From NCBI GenBank assembly GCA_030704225.1, contig CP131915.1, forward strand, positions 4,340,001-4,404,000: a DNA stretch of 64,000 bases, read 5' to 3'. The notes beneath the pieces were generated by a model. The model was not told the origin of the DNA and did not search any database. It saw only the letters and a list, made by a program, of their open reading frames with translations. Both the position numbers and the translations under genes were made by a program. Origin of the DNA: Kosakonia sp. H02 (GTDB lineage: Bacteria; Pseudomonadota; Gammaproteobacteria; Enterobacterales; Enterobacteriaceae). Numbering within the stretch: the stretch's first letter is position 1; each line of letters starts with the position of its first letter. This document shows positions 53,700 to 62,195 of the stretch, piece after piece.

Positions 53700-54800
53700 T
53701 TATCCCTGTAGCTCATACTCTGCTTCGCTGATCTTCAACTCCAGATGCAATTGAGTAATAAAACCATTGCTATCAATGCCGTGGATTACTTTCTGGATAA
53801 CCCAGGGGGTCTCATCAATAATTTTTTTAAAACCTGAAACCAAAACGGGTGTTTCTGCCGAAATATCGGTGCGCCCTTGCGCCAGCGTAATGCTGAACGT
53901 TGCTGCCTTACGCTGGATCTCATTCCACTGCGCTTTTGCCGCCCGGGTGGCTTCGTCTTTTGAGGCGTAAAGGGTTGGCAGAGTAAAAACATTCTTTTTT
54001 GAGCCCGCGGTATAATCCGTTGCGTCCCCGGTTGCGCCGGTTTTGCGCGTCAACTTTATCTGTTTCGTCTGCTCTTTCGGCGTGCTGGTATCCTGCCAGC
54101 GCGCGATAACACTGCCGTAGACCTCGCGATCGGCAATGCTAAAGCTATGCGTATCGCCTTCGCTGCGGGAAATGGTCACCGTGGACACTTTTTGGTTAGC
54201 CCGGACGCACTTCCCGGGCACAAGGAAAAACAGCGTGTCTGATTTCACCGCGATTTCTGCGCCGTTGCGTACCGCCAGCCGGGTGAGGAAAGCTGCGTCT
54301 GTCTCACTGGACTGGTCGATATGCGCAATTTTTATCGCGGCCAACTCGGGCGCGACGCTCGCCTTTAGCGAATTACGTTTGGCGATATCTTCTACGATTG
54401 CGCCAAACGTTGTGTCATGCCACGACCCGTCTTTTGCGGAATTCATAGGGCCGAGAAAATCGACACTGCGCGCGAGTATACTCACCTGGTCCGGTGTGCC
54501 CTGGTGCGTGACCTGGTCGACGGTAAATGTCCCCATTTCCGCCAACTCTGCCCCTTGCCAGCCAATAGCGACACCTATTTTGTTACCGCGCATCGGCATC
54601 TGGATTTCTCCGTCAGCATCATCCAGCGTCAGCGACAGCGTGTCGGTCTCAAAACCGCGATTGTCTGTGATTGTCAGCGCCATTAATCGCGGCGTTATTG
54701 TGGCGGTGATGTCTTTATCGTCGTTGTCTTTGCTGATTAGCGTCAGCGTATAGGCGGGCGTTTTCACTCCCGCCAGGTTGTTGGTGAGCGCGTCAAGCAT
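53700..54800 (-). CDS. D: P2 gpD-like baseplate hub protein
   Basis: 366 residues (P2 gpD is 387). It belongs to the gp27-like hub family that joins the tail tube to the spike V. It overlaps gene U by 1 bp and precedes ogr, as in P2. Confidence 0.93.
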   Translation of the reverse strand: MLDALTNNLAGVKTPAYTLTLISKDNDDKDITATITPRLMALTITDNRGFETDTLSLTLDDADGEIQMPMRGNKIGVAIGWQGAELAEMGTFTVDQVTHQGTPDQVSILARSVDFLGPMNSAKDGSWHDTTFGAIVEDIAKRNSLKASVAPELAAIKIAHIDQSSETDAAFLTRLAVRNGAEIAVKSDTLFFLVPGKCVRANQKVSTVTISRSEGDTHSFSIADREVYGSVIARWQDTSTPKEQTKQIKLTRKTGATGDATDYTAGSKKNVFTLPTLYASKDEATRAAKAQWNEIQRKAATFSITLAQGRTDISAETPVLVSGFKKIIDETPWVIQKVIHGIDSNGFITQLHLELKISEAEYELQG

Positions 54801-55258
54801 CAGAGGGCCCCCAGCATCTTGGTGGCATCGTTGAACAACTGTTTGCCCTGATCGCCAAGATTGCCAACCATGGCGACCAGCGACTCATCGACGCGAGTGA
54901 GTTTCAGCGTGAAGTTGATTTTGCGCGGTGAACCGTCGCTGTAAAACTCAGTGCCGTTCTCGGTGACGTTGCTTATCACATACATGCCATAAATCACCCC
55001 CGTGCCATCGATCAGCGGCCACGCTTTGCCTTGCTCCGCCATCAGGCGAACCGCCGCCAGCGACAGCACGCCGCCGGTGAGTTCAGGAAAGAGATCGCCG
55101 CTGATATCGATGGTCTCTTCACCCGGCCCGATATATTGATATGCTGCACGTTTGCCGACGCGCGCGTTGTTCTTCCAGTTGAATGCGGAGGTGCGATTTC
55201 GGTTCTGGAACGGCAGCGTCTGCCGCATAAAAACAAAAAGCCCGAGTGCCAGCATCAT
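54800..55258 (-). CDS. U: P2 gpU-like tail protein
   Basis: 152 residues, MMLALGLFVFMRQTLPFQ with YQYIGPGEETIDISGDLFPELTGG, characteristic of the Phage_P2_GpU family. A small tail protein needed for baseplate/tube assembly. Its ATG overlaps the T stop by 1 bp (TAATG). Confidence 0.94.
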   Translation of the reverse strand: MMLALGLFVFMRQTLPFQNRNRTSAFNWKNNARVGKRAAYQYIGPGEETIDISGDLFPELTGGVLSLAAVRLMAEQGKAWPLIDGTGVIYGMYVISNVTENGTEFYSDGSPRKINFTLKLTRVDESLVAMVGNLGDQGKQLFNDATKMLGAL

Positions 55259-56961
55259 TATGCGAACCCTCCTGACGGGTTGAGTTGAGATAAATTGTTA
55301 TTGCGCTTGTTATTGGCATCCTGGCGAAACAGATCCTGCAAATAGCGCTCGTTGTTACTGCCGGGAGTGACATCGCCTTGCAACGTAACGTTGTATTCCG
55401 TTTTGCTGTTATCGGTGAAGGTATGGCCGGAAGCCGGTTTTACCGCCTGGTAGTTGTTGACGGTGTTGGGCTGCACTGCGCCAAACACCGCGCCACCGGC
55501 ACCAGCTTCCGTTTGCGGTTTCGGGAGTGCATTAGCCGGCTGTTTGTCGATCACACCGAGTTTCTCGAGCACCCAGTCGATACCTTCGATCAGCAGTTTC
55601 AGTGGCTTAAACGGCAGTGTCAGCGCATCGACCAGCATCTGGCCGAAAATCGTCCCGGCGTTACCGCATTTCTCCAGCGTTTCCTGGCTGGATTTAATGG
55701 GAGAGAGAAGATTGCCGAACCACTCTCCAACTTTGCTTATTGCTTGACCAATGCCGTCGAAAAGAGGCTGGAATGGTTCAAACAATCCGGCAATCGGGGC
55801 GAACGCCGTTTTGATGCCCTCGATGACGCCACCAAAGAACGCGCTAATCGGCTCCCAGTAAGTGTAAATAGCCAGCGCAGCAGCGCCCACAAGGGCAACG
55901 ATGCCAATAATGGGCAGCGTGAGCGAGCCAAGCACTGTCATGATCCCGCCGACGACGGTCGTGAAAACGCTGCCGAACGAGGTGGCGATGGTGATAAGCG
56001 TGCCGATCCCGGTAAAGACAGGCGCAATGACGCTCGCCACGGTGCCAATTGCGCCCGCAACGCCAACCACGACGGTGGCGATAAGCCCGAAGGTTTGCAC
56101 CAGGCCCTGGTTGTTCTGTACCCACTGTTGCAACTGACCAAGATAACCGGTCGCGGTTTGCACCAGTTTGCGCAGCGACGACTCCTGCGTACTGAAAATA
56201 TCGACACTCAGGGATTGATACGCCGCTTGCAGTGCGTCCAGATCGGTACCGAGATTACCGCCGCTGTTCTGTACGGTCGTGACCGCCGTACCGGGCGTTG
56301 TCGGCGTTTTATTCAGCGATTGTTCATAACCCGGTTGCAGCAGTTTTTTCCCGAGGTTAAAGCCGGTGGTGGCGATGGCCATCCCGGTTTTGCCAACGGT
56401 CGAGACTTTCCCGCCGATCCCCTGAATAGTCTGCTGTGCAGCCTGGAGTTTCGCCACGCGCTTTTGCCGGTTCTCCTGCGCCAGCGATGTGCGCTGCGCG
56501 TTGAGTTGCCCGGTATTGTCTTTGATGCTGCTTTGCAGACGCTGTTTTGCCGAGGCTGGCGTGCGGGTACTGATCCCTGCCTGTTGCAGAGCCTGCCGCT
56601 GGTTTTTCACCGCCTGGCGCAGATTGTTGTGTTTTTGCGTAAGGCTACTCACGCTGTCGCGGGCTTTATTCAGTGCCACTGTCTGCGACTGGGTTGGCTT
56701 ATCGATTTTTTTCAGCTCGGAAGCCAGCGCCCGCGTACTCTCTTTCGCTGTTTTTAGCTCAAGGCTGACGGCGTTCAGGGCGTTTTTCGTCCGGGTGAAA
56801 CTGTCGATCTGCGCGACCTGGCTGTACAGTCTGCGCAGGGTCGTCTGCGTTTGTTTTAGCTGGTCAGACAGCGACACACTCGCTGTCTCCAGGTTTTTAA
56901 ACGGGCGCGTCGCCTGATCAACAGCCGTGAGCAATTCCTCTAATTGTGCGCTGTTACTCAT
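55258..56961 (-). CDS. T: P2 gpT-like tape measure protein, internally shortened
   Basis: 567 residues, against 815 in P2. The N-terminal coiled coil (about residues 1-190) and the hydrophobic middle and C-terminal parts (ALYTYWEPISAFFGGVIEG, IDWVLEKLGVI) align with P2 gpT. About 250 residues are missing between LLQPGYEQ and NLGTDLDALQAAYQSL, where P2 has its phage-minor-tail core. The frame is intact. Because tape length sets tail length, a shorter tail than P2 is expected. Confidence 0.9.
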   Translation of the reverse strand: MSNSAQLEELLTAVDQATRPFKNLETASVSLSDQLKQTQTTLRRLYSQVAQIDSFTRTKNALNAVSLELKTAKESTRALASELKKIDKPTQSQTVALNKARDSVSSLTQKHNNLRQAVKNQRQALQQAGISTRTPASAKQRLQSSIKDNTGQLNAQRTSLAQENRQKRVAKLQAAQQTIQGIGGKVSTVGKTGMAIATTGFNLGKKLLQPGYEQSLNKTPTTPGTAVTTVQNSGGNLGTDLDALQAAYQSLSVDIFSTQESSLRKLVQTATGYLGQLQQWVQNNQGLVQTFGLIATVVVGVAGAIGTVASVIAPVFTGIGTLITIATSFGSVFTTVVGGIMTVLGSLTLPIIGIVALVGAAALAIYTYWEPISAFFGGVIEGIKTAFAPIAGLFEPFQPLFDGIGQAISKVGEWFGNLLSPIKSSQETLEKCGNAGTIFGQMLVDALTLPFKPLKLLIEGIDWVLEKLGVIDKQPANALPKPQTEAGAGGAVFGAVQPNTVNNYQAVKPASGHTFTDNSKTEYNVTLQGDVTPGSNNERYLQDLFRQDANNKRNNNLSQLNPSGGFA

Positions 56962-57387
56962 ATGTATTTCCGCTTCGCTGGAGCGCTTTTTCGCGCCATG
57001 TGATGAGTTCGGTCAGGCTCAGGGGGTAGAGTTCTGACGGCGGCCAGTGGAAAATCACTGCGATATCCGCCATCAGATCATCGACCGATAGCGTGGCCGG
57101 AAAGCTTACTGCGCCGAAACTGGCGACAAAAAACCAACCACCTTGCCTGCCAGCGCCACCATATCGGCCAGATCCAGCGCCCCCACTTCCTGCTCGGTCA
57201 GAGACGGCGAGGTAATACGCGGCAGCACTTTAATCAGCGCGTCCACGTCGGCATTCGCCACCGACGCCAGGCTCAAACCGCGCAGCGCGCCTGCGTTAGG
57301 CTTCATTAGCGTTACGGTGTTAATAACCTGCTCACCGCGGTTAATCGGGGTTTGCAGGGTAATGACGTTATCAGTTTCGTTGCTCAT
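56954..57387 (-). CDS. E: P2 E and E+E' tail assembly proteins (programmed -1 frameshift)
   Basis: Gene E runs 57387-57106 (93 residues, MSNETDNVITLQTPINRGEQV). At 57133-57127 the minus strand reads TTTTTTG, the P2 slippery heptamer. A -1 shift there opens a frame to 56954 that encodes an E' tail including HWPPSELYPLSLTELITW, very like P2 E'. Such frameshifted pairs act as tape-measure chaperones in contractile and flexible tails. The E' stop overlaps the T start. Confidence 0.9.
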
Positions 57388-57448
57388 GGGATCCTCATCA
57401 TTGCGTTAGCAGGGGGAGTCCCGGCCAGCGAGGCTGACCGGGTGGGCA

Positions 57449-57967
57449 TTACAGGCCGATATTGCGGCGGTGCTGCTCGAGACGGTCGACGCCGTTGACT
57501 TTTTCAACCATGTTGACGGTGTCGATTTCCACCAGTTCCTTGCCGTCCATCGTCAGCCTGAAGTAGCTGCACACGACGGAGATTTTCGACTCGGTATCTT
57601 CACCCGGTTTGTTTTCGCCAGTGTCGATCTCTTTCTGGCGGCCACGCATGACCACTTCAACGGCCACCGTTTCGCCGGTGTCGTCGCGCTGGTAGGAGCC
57701 GGCAAAGCGAATCGGTACCGCATCCGCAGTGGTTGCGCCGTACAGTTCCCAGATGGCGGCATCCGGGAAGCCGCCCAGCGACCACTCCATCGACAGCGCG
57801 TCGTCATCGAGCCCCATATCAATGGGCGCGACGCCGTTCATGCCTGCGCCGCGGTAGTTTTCCAGCTTGCGGGTCAGCTTCGGCAGCGTGATGGATTTTG
57901 CGATCCCCTGATAGCTGTAGCCATTGAGGAACACGTTCATATATTTGAGTTTTCGCGGCATTGCCAT
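57449..57967 (-). CDS. FII: P2 FII-like tail tube protein
   Basis: 172 residues, exactly the P2 FII length, starting MAMPRKLKYMNVFLNGYSYQG and nearly identical to the P2 protein through GGFPDAAIWELYGAT and MDGKELVEIDTVNM. Forms the inner tube. Confidence 0.96.
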   Translation of the reverse strand: MAMPRKLKYMNVFLNGYSYQGIAKSITLPKLTRKLENYRGAGMNGVAPIDMGLDDDALSMEWSLGGFPDAAIWELYGATTADAVPIRFAGSYQRDDTGETVAVEVVMRGRQKEIDTGENKPGEDTESKISVVCSYFRLTMDGKELVEIDTVNMVEKVNGVDRLEQHRRNIGL

Positions 57968-57979
57968 GTATCAGGTTCC

Positions 57980-59161
57980 TTAATTGCTGTTGACCGAGGA
58001 GACCAGGTTCGCCAGGTACTTATCGGTAATGCGCTGGCGTAAGGTCAGGTTTTCCAGTGGCGGCACCGGGGTATAGTCGTAATCGATATACAGTTTCCCG
58101 GCTTTCAGGGTCTCGGCATCGTTAGCTTCCTCGTCGAACCAGCAGGTCGCATCCACGATATAACCGTTGCTTTTCAGCTCGCGGAATTTCGCATTAATGC
58201 CATCGATGATGTCGCGGATAAGCGTTGCAGTGATCGGTTTATCCACCGCCCACATATGCGCATCAGCCATGGTGTCGGCGATAACCTGCGCAGTACGGGT
58301 GTAGTTTTCAAACAGAAACAGCGGATCGTCCGAGCAAGTGCGGTTGCCCCAGAAGCGGAAGCCGTCTTTGCGGATAAGCGTTGTGACGCCTGCTTCGTTC
58401 AGCAGATCGGCATCGGTGCCGGATTCCTGCAAATCCCAGAAAACCGGGGTGCTGATGCCGGTGACGCCATTAACGCCGACGTTAGACAGGGTTTTGTGCC
58501 AACCGGTTGACTGGTCGATAGCGGCGCGCAGGCCAAGTGCGCGGGCGGTGGAGTAAGCAATTGCCGTTGCATTCGCCGCCGTGTCCCAGGCGAGGAAGTC
58601 CGGCCAAATTACCATCAGCTCACGCTGACTGAAGTTCTCGCGATACGTGATAGCTTCGGAAATGGTTTTGCAGCCCCAGGCGCTGACGTAACCGAAGGCA
58701 CGCAGTTTCTGGCAAATGGGCGCAAGCGCGGTGGCAACTTCAAGGGAATCCAGCCCCGGTACGCCGAGGATACGCGGCTTAACGCCGGTTACTGCTTCGG
58801 CGGTCAGCAACGCTTTCAGGCCGGTGTATTTACCGTTTTCGTCGGTGGTGCCGATGATGTTGGAAATGGTTTGTGCCGGTGCGTCATCGCCTGTGCCTTC
58901 AGCGACGCGGACCACAACGATAACCGGTTTTGCCTGGTCGGCAATGGCTTGCAGGGACGCCGCCAGCGTGCCTTGTTTGCCCGCTTTGGCGATAGCGCTC
59001 TGGACGCTGGTAATCAGTACCGGTTCATTAAGGGGGAACATCTCAACATCTGCATCGCTGGCGGTACATACCATGCCGACAATGGCGGTTGAGACAGTGG
59101 AAATGACGCGTGTGCCGTCGTTGATTTCGACGACCTGGACGCCATGATGGTAGTCACTCAT
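57980..59161 (-). CDS. FI: P2 FI-like contractile tail sheath protein
   Basis: 393 residues (P2 396), MSDYHHGVQVVEINDGTRVI. Typical sheath segments FLAWDTAANATAIAYSTARALGLRAA and GFRFWGNRTCSDDPL are present. Contracts to drive the tube through the target envelope. Preceded by its own late promoter. Confidence 0.96.
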   Translation of the reverse strand: MSDYHHGVQVVEINDGTRVISTVSTAIVGMVCTASDADVEMFPLNEPVLITSVQSAIAKAGKQGTLAASLQAIADQAKPVIVVVRVAEGTGDDAPAQTISNIIGTTDENGKYTGLKALLTAEAVTGVKPRILGVPGLDSLEVATALAPICQKLRAFGYVSAWGCKTISEAITYRENFSQRELMVIWPDFLAWDTAANATAIAYSTARALGLRAAIDQSTGWHKTLSNVGVNGVTGISTPVFWDLQESGTDADLLNEAGVTTLIRKDGFRFWGNRTCSDDPLFLFENYTRTAQVIADTMADAHMWAVDKPITATLIRDIIDGINAKFRELKSNGYIVDATCWFDEEANDAETLKAGKLYIDYDYTPVPPLENLTLRQRITDKYLANLVSSVNSN

Positions 59162-59218
59162 CCGTTTAACTCCGTGGTGTTGGGGTGAGTGCTATTTTCC
59201 TGGGTGGCGAAGCCGCGC

Positions 59219-59252
59219 GCTATTTGTCGGGGTTGGGGCGCGGCTGAAACAA
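59219..59252 (-). promoter_or_regulatory. Ogr-type late promoter of FI
   Basis: Minus strand TTGT-N12-CCAA-N8-AATAGC. A second AATAGC (59196-59191) lies 28 bp further on, at the -10 distance. The promoter lies 58 bp before the FI start. Homologue of P2 PF. Confidence 0.78.
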
Positions 59253-59263
59253 CAGCGGAAGAT

Positions 59264-59285
59264 AAAAAAAACGGGCCGAAGCCCG
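59264..59285 (-). terminator. Terminator between H2 and FI
   Basis: Minus-strand stem ACGGGC/GCCCGT with TTCG loop and eight T. Same module as after gene I. Confidence 0.85.
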
Positions 59286-59326
59286 TTTGGGTTACTCTGG
59301 CTGCGGGGGCATCAGGTATGCCGTCA

Positions 59327-60376
59327 TTACGCAGCCCTAACTATGTAGTTAAACGCGATGTTCGCGGGTCTGACTTTCATTGACACATATGCTCCATTGG
59401 CCATCATACTTGCGCCTGTTCCCGTCGAATATCCAATGCCCGGGAGATTTTCTACGCTCTCGCCTCCCAATAACTCCCGCATCGTATTGGCGTTGTCATC
59501 CGTATTATTAACCAGTGTGACGAGAGCCGTTGATGTTTTGGTCGGATCGCCCATGCCAACAATGGTTGCAGATTGAGAAGAGAGTAACGCCCGACCAGGA
59601 TCCATTTCCACACCACCCCAGCCCCGAATGAATTGCCCTCGTAGGTCAGGAAGAACAAGTTTGGGATAGGCCAGAGCCAGTTTCGGATATTGCGCGGCGG
59701 TAAAGGCCGCGCCGTTACATTGCAGCCAACCGACTGGCGGCGTAGCTGTTGGCCATGGAACAGGTACGCCAACCGGAAGTGCTGAACCTTCTCCTAATCC
59801 CAAATGATTTAATGCCGCAGCTACCGCATCACTTCCTGCATCGGCAATCTCTTTAAGGGCTTGCGCAATTTGCAAATACTGACTGTGCGGGTTGGCCGCT
59901 TCGAGGTGGTTGCTCAGCAACTCGTCGGCATATTTACGTGTCGCCAGCACCACCGACGGGTCGATTTTCAGCGTCACCGCTGAGGTTGATGACACCACTA
60001 ACGCCATACGCAGCGTTTGCGTGCGGGCGCTGCCTTCGAGCAGCAATGGTTTGTAGGTTTCCGGGCAGTTGGCGACGGCAATCAGTACACCATCCGCATC
60101 GTACAGGCCGATTTCACGGATCCAGAACCCGCCTTCGTTTTCCGGGATTATCTGCTCGGCAATAATTTGATTCGCGTCATTAGGATCGACCGACAGCATA
60201 TTCAACAGGGCAATACGCTTCTGGTTAACCAGTTTTGTCTGCGCTGGATCGGGAGTCGGGAGGCTGCCGTTACCGTCACCGGCGGCCATATGGGTCAGGT
60301 TAAGCTGCGTGCCGAGCGCGGTGGCGTTCGCCAGTTTCGCGGCTCCTTGATTGGTCAGGATGGCAAAATATTTCAT
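59327..60376 (-). CDS. Second tail fibre (H2) with collar-type tip
   Basis: 349 residues. The first ~195 residues (MKYFAILTNQGAAKLANATALG, IIPENEGGFWIREIGLYD) are a P2-H-type attachment domain and nearly the same as in H1. After that, PVPWPTATPPVGWLQCNGAAF and LPDLRGQFIRGWGG form a tail-collar/tip domain, followed by a terminal domain ending AFNYIVRAA. P2 gpH is 669 residues, so this fibre is short. It has its own promoter and no chaperone gene behind it. Confidence 0.88.
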   Translation of the reverse strand: MKYFAILTNQGAAKLANATALGTQLNLTHMAAGDGNGSLPTPDPAQTKLVNQKRIALLNMLSVDPNDANQIIAEQIIPENEGGFWIREIGLYDADGVLIAVANCPETYKPLLLEGSARTQTLRMALVVSSTSAVTLKIDPSVVLATRKYADELLSNHLEAANPHSQYLQIAQALKEIADAGSDAVAAALNHLGLGEGSALPVGVPVPWPTATPPVGWLQCNGAAFTAAQYPKLALAYPKLVLPDLRGQFIRGWGGVEMDPGRALLSSQSATIVGMGDPTKTSTALVTLVNNTDDNANTMRELLGGESVENLPGIGYSTGTGASMMANGAYVSMKVRPANIAFNYIVRAA

Positions 60377-60443
60377 AGCTATGCGTTCACTCTCAGGTTA
60401 TCGATTGAGTAAACGATATTGTCTGACGGCGTTTGGGGCGGAG

Positions 60444-60477
60444 GCTATTGGGCAGGGTTGGCTGCAAGCCAGGACAA
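60444..60477 (-). promoter_or_regulatory. Ogr-type late promoter of H2
   Basis: Minus strand TTGT-N12-CCAA-N8-AATAGC, 68 bp before the H2 start, same spacing as before H1, FI and X. Confidence 0.75.
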
Positions 60478-60558
60478 CCTGCGGGACAATGCCTGATGGC
60501 GGCTTCTCTTAGCAGTCATGTGGAAGCGGTAGGCCGGATACACGCAGCGCTGCCCGGC

Positions 60559-60580
60559 AAAAAAACGGGCCGTAGCCCGT
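60559..60580 (-). terminator. Terminator after the fibre chaperone gene
   Basis: Minus-strand stem ACGGGC/GCCCGT with TACG loop and seven T, just after the chaperone stop. Confidence 0.85.
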
Positions 60581-60585
60581 TAAGT

Positions 60586-61014
60586 TTATTCTGGCTGTGT
60601 GGGCCAGGTGATATCGGGGGCGGAAGAAGTATCGGTTGCGAGCAGCGCGTCCAGATAATCCAGCCACTGTTCATATTGCTTCAGTTCGACATCTATGAGC
60701 CTTCCGATTGCGGCTTTTCCTGGCCACTGCTTACCATTCATGTATTCGTTTGCCTGATTAACCAGACTCTGTTTACGCGCTTCAGCCGCTACCCGTAATT
60801 CCTCTGGGGTGGGCGACGGGAGATCTCCCCACGATGGAAAACCGTCATCGCCAACGGTTCTTATTTTGTTCGCTGGTTGCGGCCCCATGAATTTGGTAAC
60901 TATTTCATCGTCAATAAGGATCGCGTCAGAAAAATCCCATCCTTTTTCTTCGTACTGCTCTTTCATCTCATTGAGAAAGAAAACATTATTTTTTGCTGAC
61001 CATAAATATTTCAT
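60586..61014 (-). CDS. Tail fibre assembly chaperone (P2 G / Tfa-like)
   Basis: 142 residues, MKYLWSAKNNVFFLNEMKEQYEEKGWDF, with the Caudo_TAP domain (ATPEELRVAAEARKQSLVNQAN-type) and a C-terminus ending DITWPTQPE. It helps fold the H1 tip and often stays bound to it. The ATG follows the H1 stop directly. Confidence 0.92.
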   Translation of the reverse strand: MKYLWSAKNNVFFLNEMKEQYEEKGWDFSDAILIDDEIVTKFMGPQPANKIRTVGDDGFPSWGDLPSPTPEELRVAAEARKQSLVNQANEYMNGKQWPGKAAIGRLIDVELKQYEQWLDYLDALLATDTSSAPDITWPTQPE

Positions 61015-61950
61015 TTAATACCCCACGGCCCTGAAACAAATTGTATTTTGTGAATTCGTGACGATCGATGCGATAAATGACGTCAAATTGCTGGTACGCT
61101 CAAAAATACCGCAAGATTTGTTGCTGGGGTCCTCCGTCTGGATTGAAAACCATATACCCACACATGCTGATGGGAACGGTATGGGATAATTTACTGTGAT
61201 CTTCTGCGTCCCCGCAGCAGGATTTACGATAAAACTGCCTCCACACTCAATTAATCCTGACGGATGTCTTTGAAGCCACGACGCTCCTTTGACGCCAGCA
61301 AAACTCGACATATCAGGAATCTGACCTGCGCCAGTCCCCACCGATTTTTTGGCCGCATCTCCCAGTCCCAGGTTTTTTAGCGCAGCGGCAACCGCATCGC
61401 TGCCAGCGTTGGCGATCTCTTTAAAAGCCTGTGTAATTTGCAGGTACTGCGGATGTGGATTCGCAGCTTTGAGGTGGTTATTCATCAGTTCATCCGCATA
61501 CTTACGCGTTGCCAGCACCACCGAAGGGTCGATTTTCAGTGTTACCGCTGCCGTTGATGACACCACCACAGCCATGCGAATGGTTTGCGTACGTCCGCTG
61601 CCCTCCTGCAACAATGGCTTATAGGTTTCCGGGCAGTTGGCTACGGCAATCAACACGCCGGTATCGTCATAAAGACCGATTTCCCGTATCCAGAATCCCC
61701 CTTCGTTTTCCGGGATAATCTGTTCGGCAATAATTTGGCTTTCGTTATCAGGATCAACCGACAGCGTATTCAGCGAGGCGATACGTGTTTGATTAATCAA
61801 GGCCGTTTGCGAGGCATTCGGCGTAGGTAACACGCCGTTGGCGTCTCCCACGGCCATTTGCGTCAGATTGAGCGTGGTGCCGAGCGCGGTCGCGTTCGCC
61901 AGCTTCGCTGCGCCCTGATTGGTCAAAATTGCATAATATTTTGTGGTCAT
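61015..61950 (-). CDS. First tail fibre (H1)
   Basis: 311 residues. The N-terminal ~195 residues are near-identical to H2; the C-terminal ~110 residues (WLQRHPSGLIECGGSFIVNP...) are unrelated to H2 and resemble the tips that depend on a Tfa chaperone. In the ancestral order it follows gene I. The promoter lies 70 bp upstream. Confidence 0.9.
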   Translation of the reverse strand: MTTKYYAILTNQGAAKLANATALGTTLNLTQMAVGDANGVLPTPNASQTALINQTRIASLNTLSVDPDNESQIIAEQIIPENEGGFWIREIGLYDDTGVLIAVANCPETYKPLLQEGSGRTQTIRMAVVVSSTAAVTLKIDPSVVLATRKYADELMNNHLKAANPHPQYLQITQAFKEIANAGSDAVAAALKNLGLGDAAKKSVGTGAGQIPDMSSFAGVKGASWLQRHPSGLIECGGSFIVNPAAGTQKITVNYPIPFPSACVGIWFSIQTEDPSNKSCGIFERTSNLTSFIASIVTNSQNTICFRAVGY

Positions 61951-62019
61951 GCGTTAACTCTCAGGTTGTTTGATGAGGAATGAACGGTGGTGCTATTTTC
62001 CGTTCAGCCCCAGACGGAC

Positions 62020-62053
62020 GCTATTTCACGGCGTTGGCTACGCCGCGAAACAA
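62020..62053 (-). promoter_or_regulatory. Ogr-type late promoter of H1
   Basis: Minus strand TTGT-N12-CCAA-N8-AATAGC, with a second AATAGC at 61997-61992 as before FI. It stands directly downstream of a T run (62073-62064 on the minus strand) that looks like the end of gene I's terminator. Confidence 0.78.
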
Positions 62054-62073
62054 CAGCGCAGCGCAAAAAAAAA

Positions 62074-62195
62074 ATCGTCGGGTATTACAGCTCGCTCAGG
62101 CCGCATGAATATAACGGTGGATTATCACCAAACGAATCGGAAAACCGATACTGGAAAAACTCTAAAGCGGTGGCCAGTTTTAGTTGACCACTACA
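62074..62195 (+). mobile_element. 3' remnant of an IS3-family element
   Basis: Reads IVGYYSSLRPHEYNGG...SENRYWKNSKAVASFS then stop, the C-terminus of an IS3-family OrfB transposase, and ends with a TAGTTGACCACTACA terminal repeat. The rest of the element is absent: upstream of 62074 lies the phage T run. The first 41 bp recur inverted at 20294-20334. Confidence 0.7.

Noticed and set aside
55378..56757. 459-codon open frame on the plus strand opposite gene T
   Set aside because: It is the antisense shadow of the GC-rich tape measure gene; composition (Arg/His/Cys-rich) and absence of any known motif do not support a gene.
62100..62160. Possible gix/cix-type invertase crossover site (TTATCACCAAAC) near the recombinase fragment
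   Set aside because: The similarity to known crossover sites is weak, and the bases are explained as coding sequence of the IS3 transposase C-terminus.
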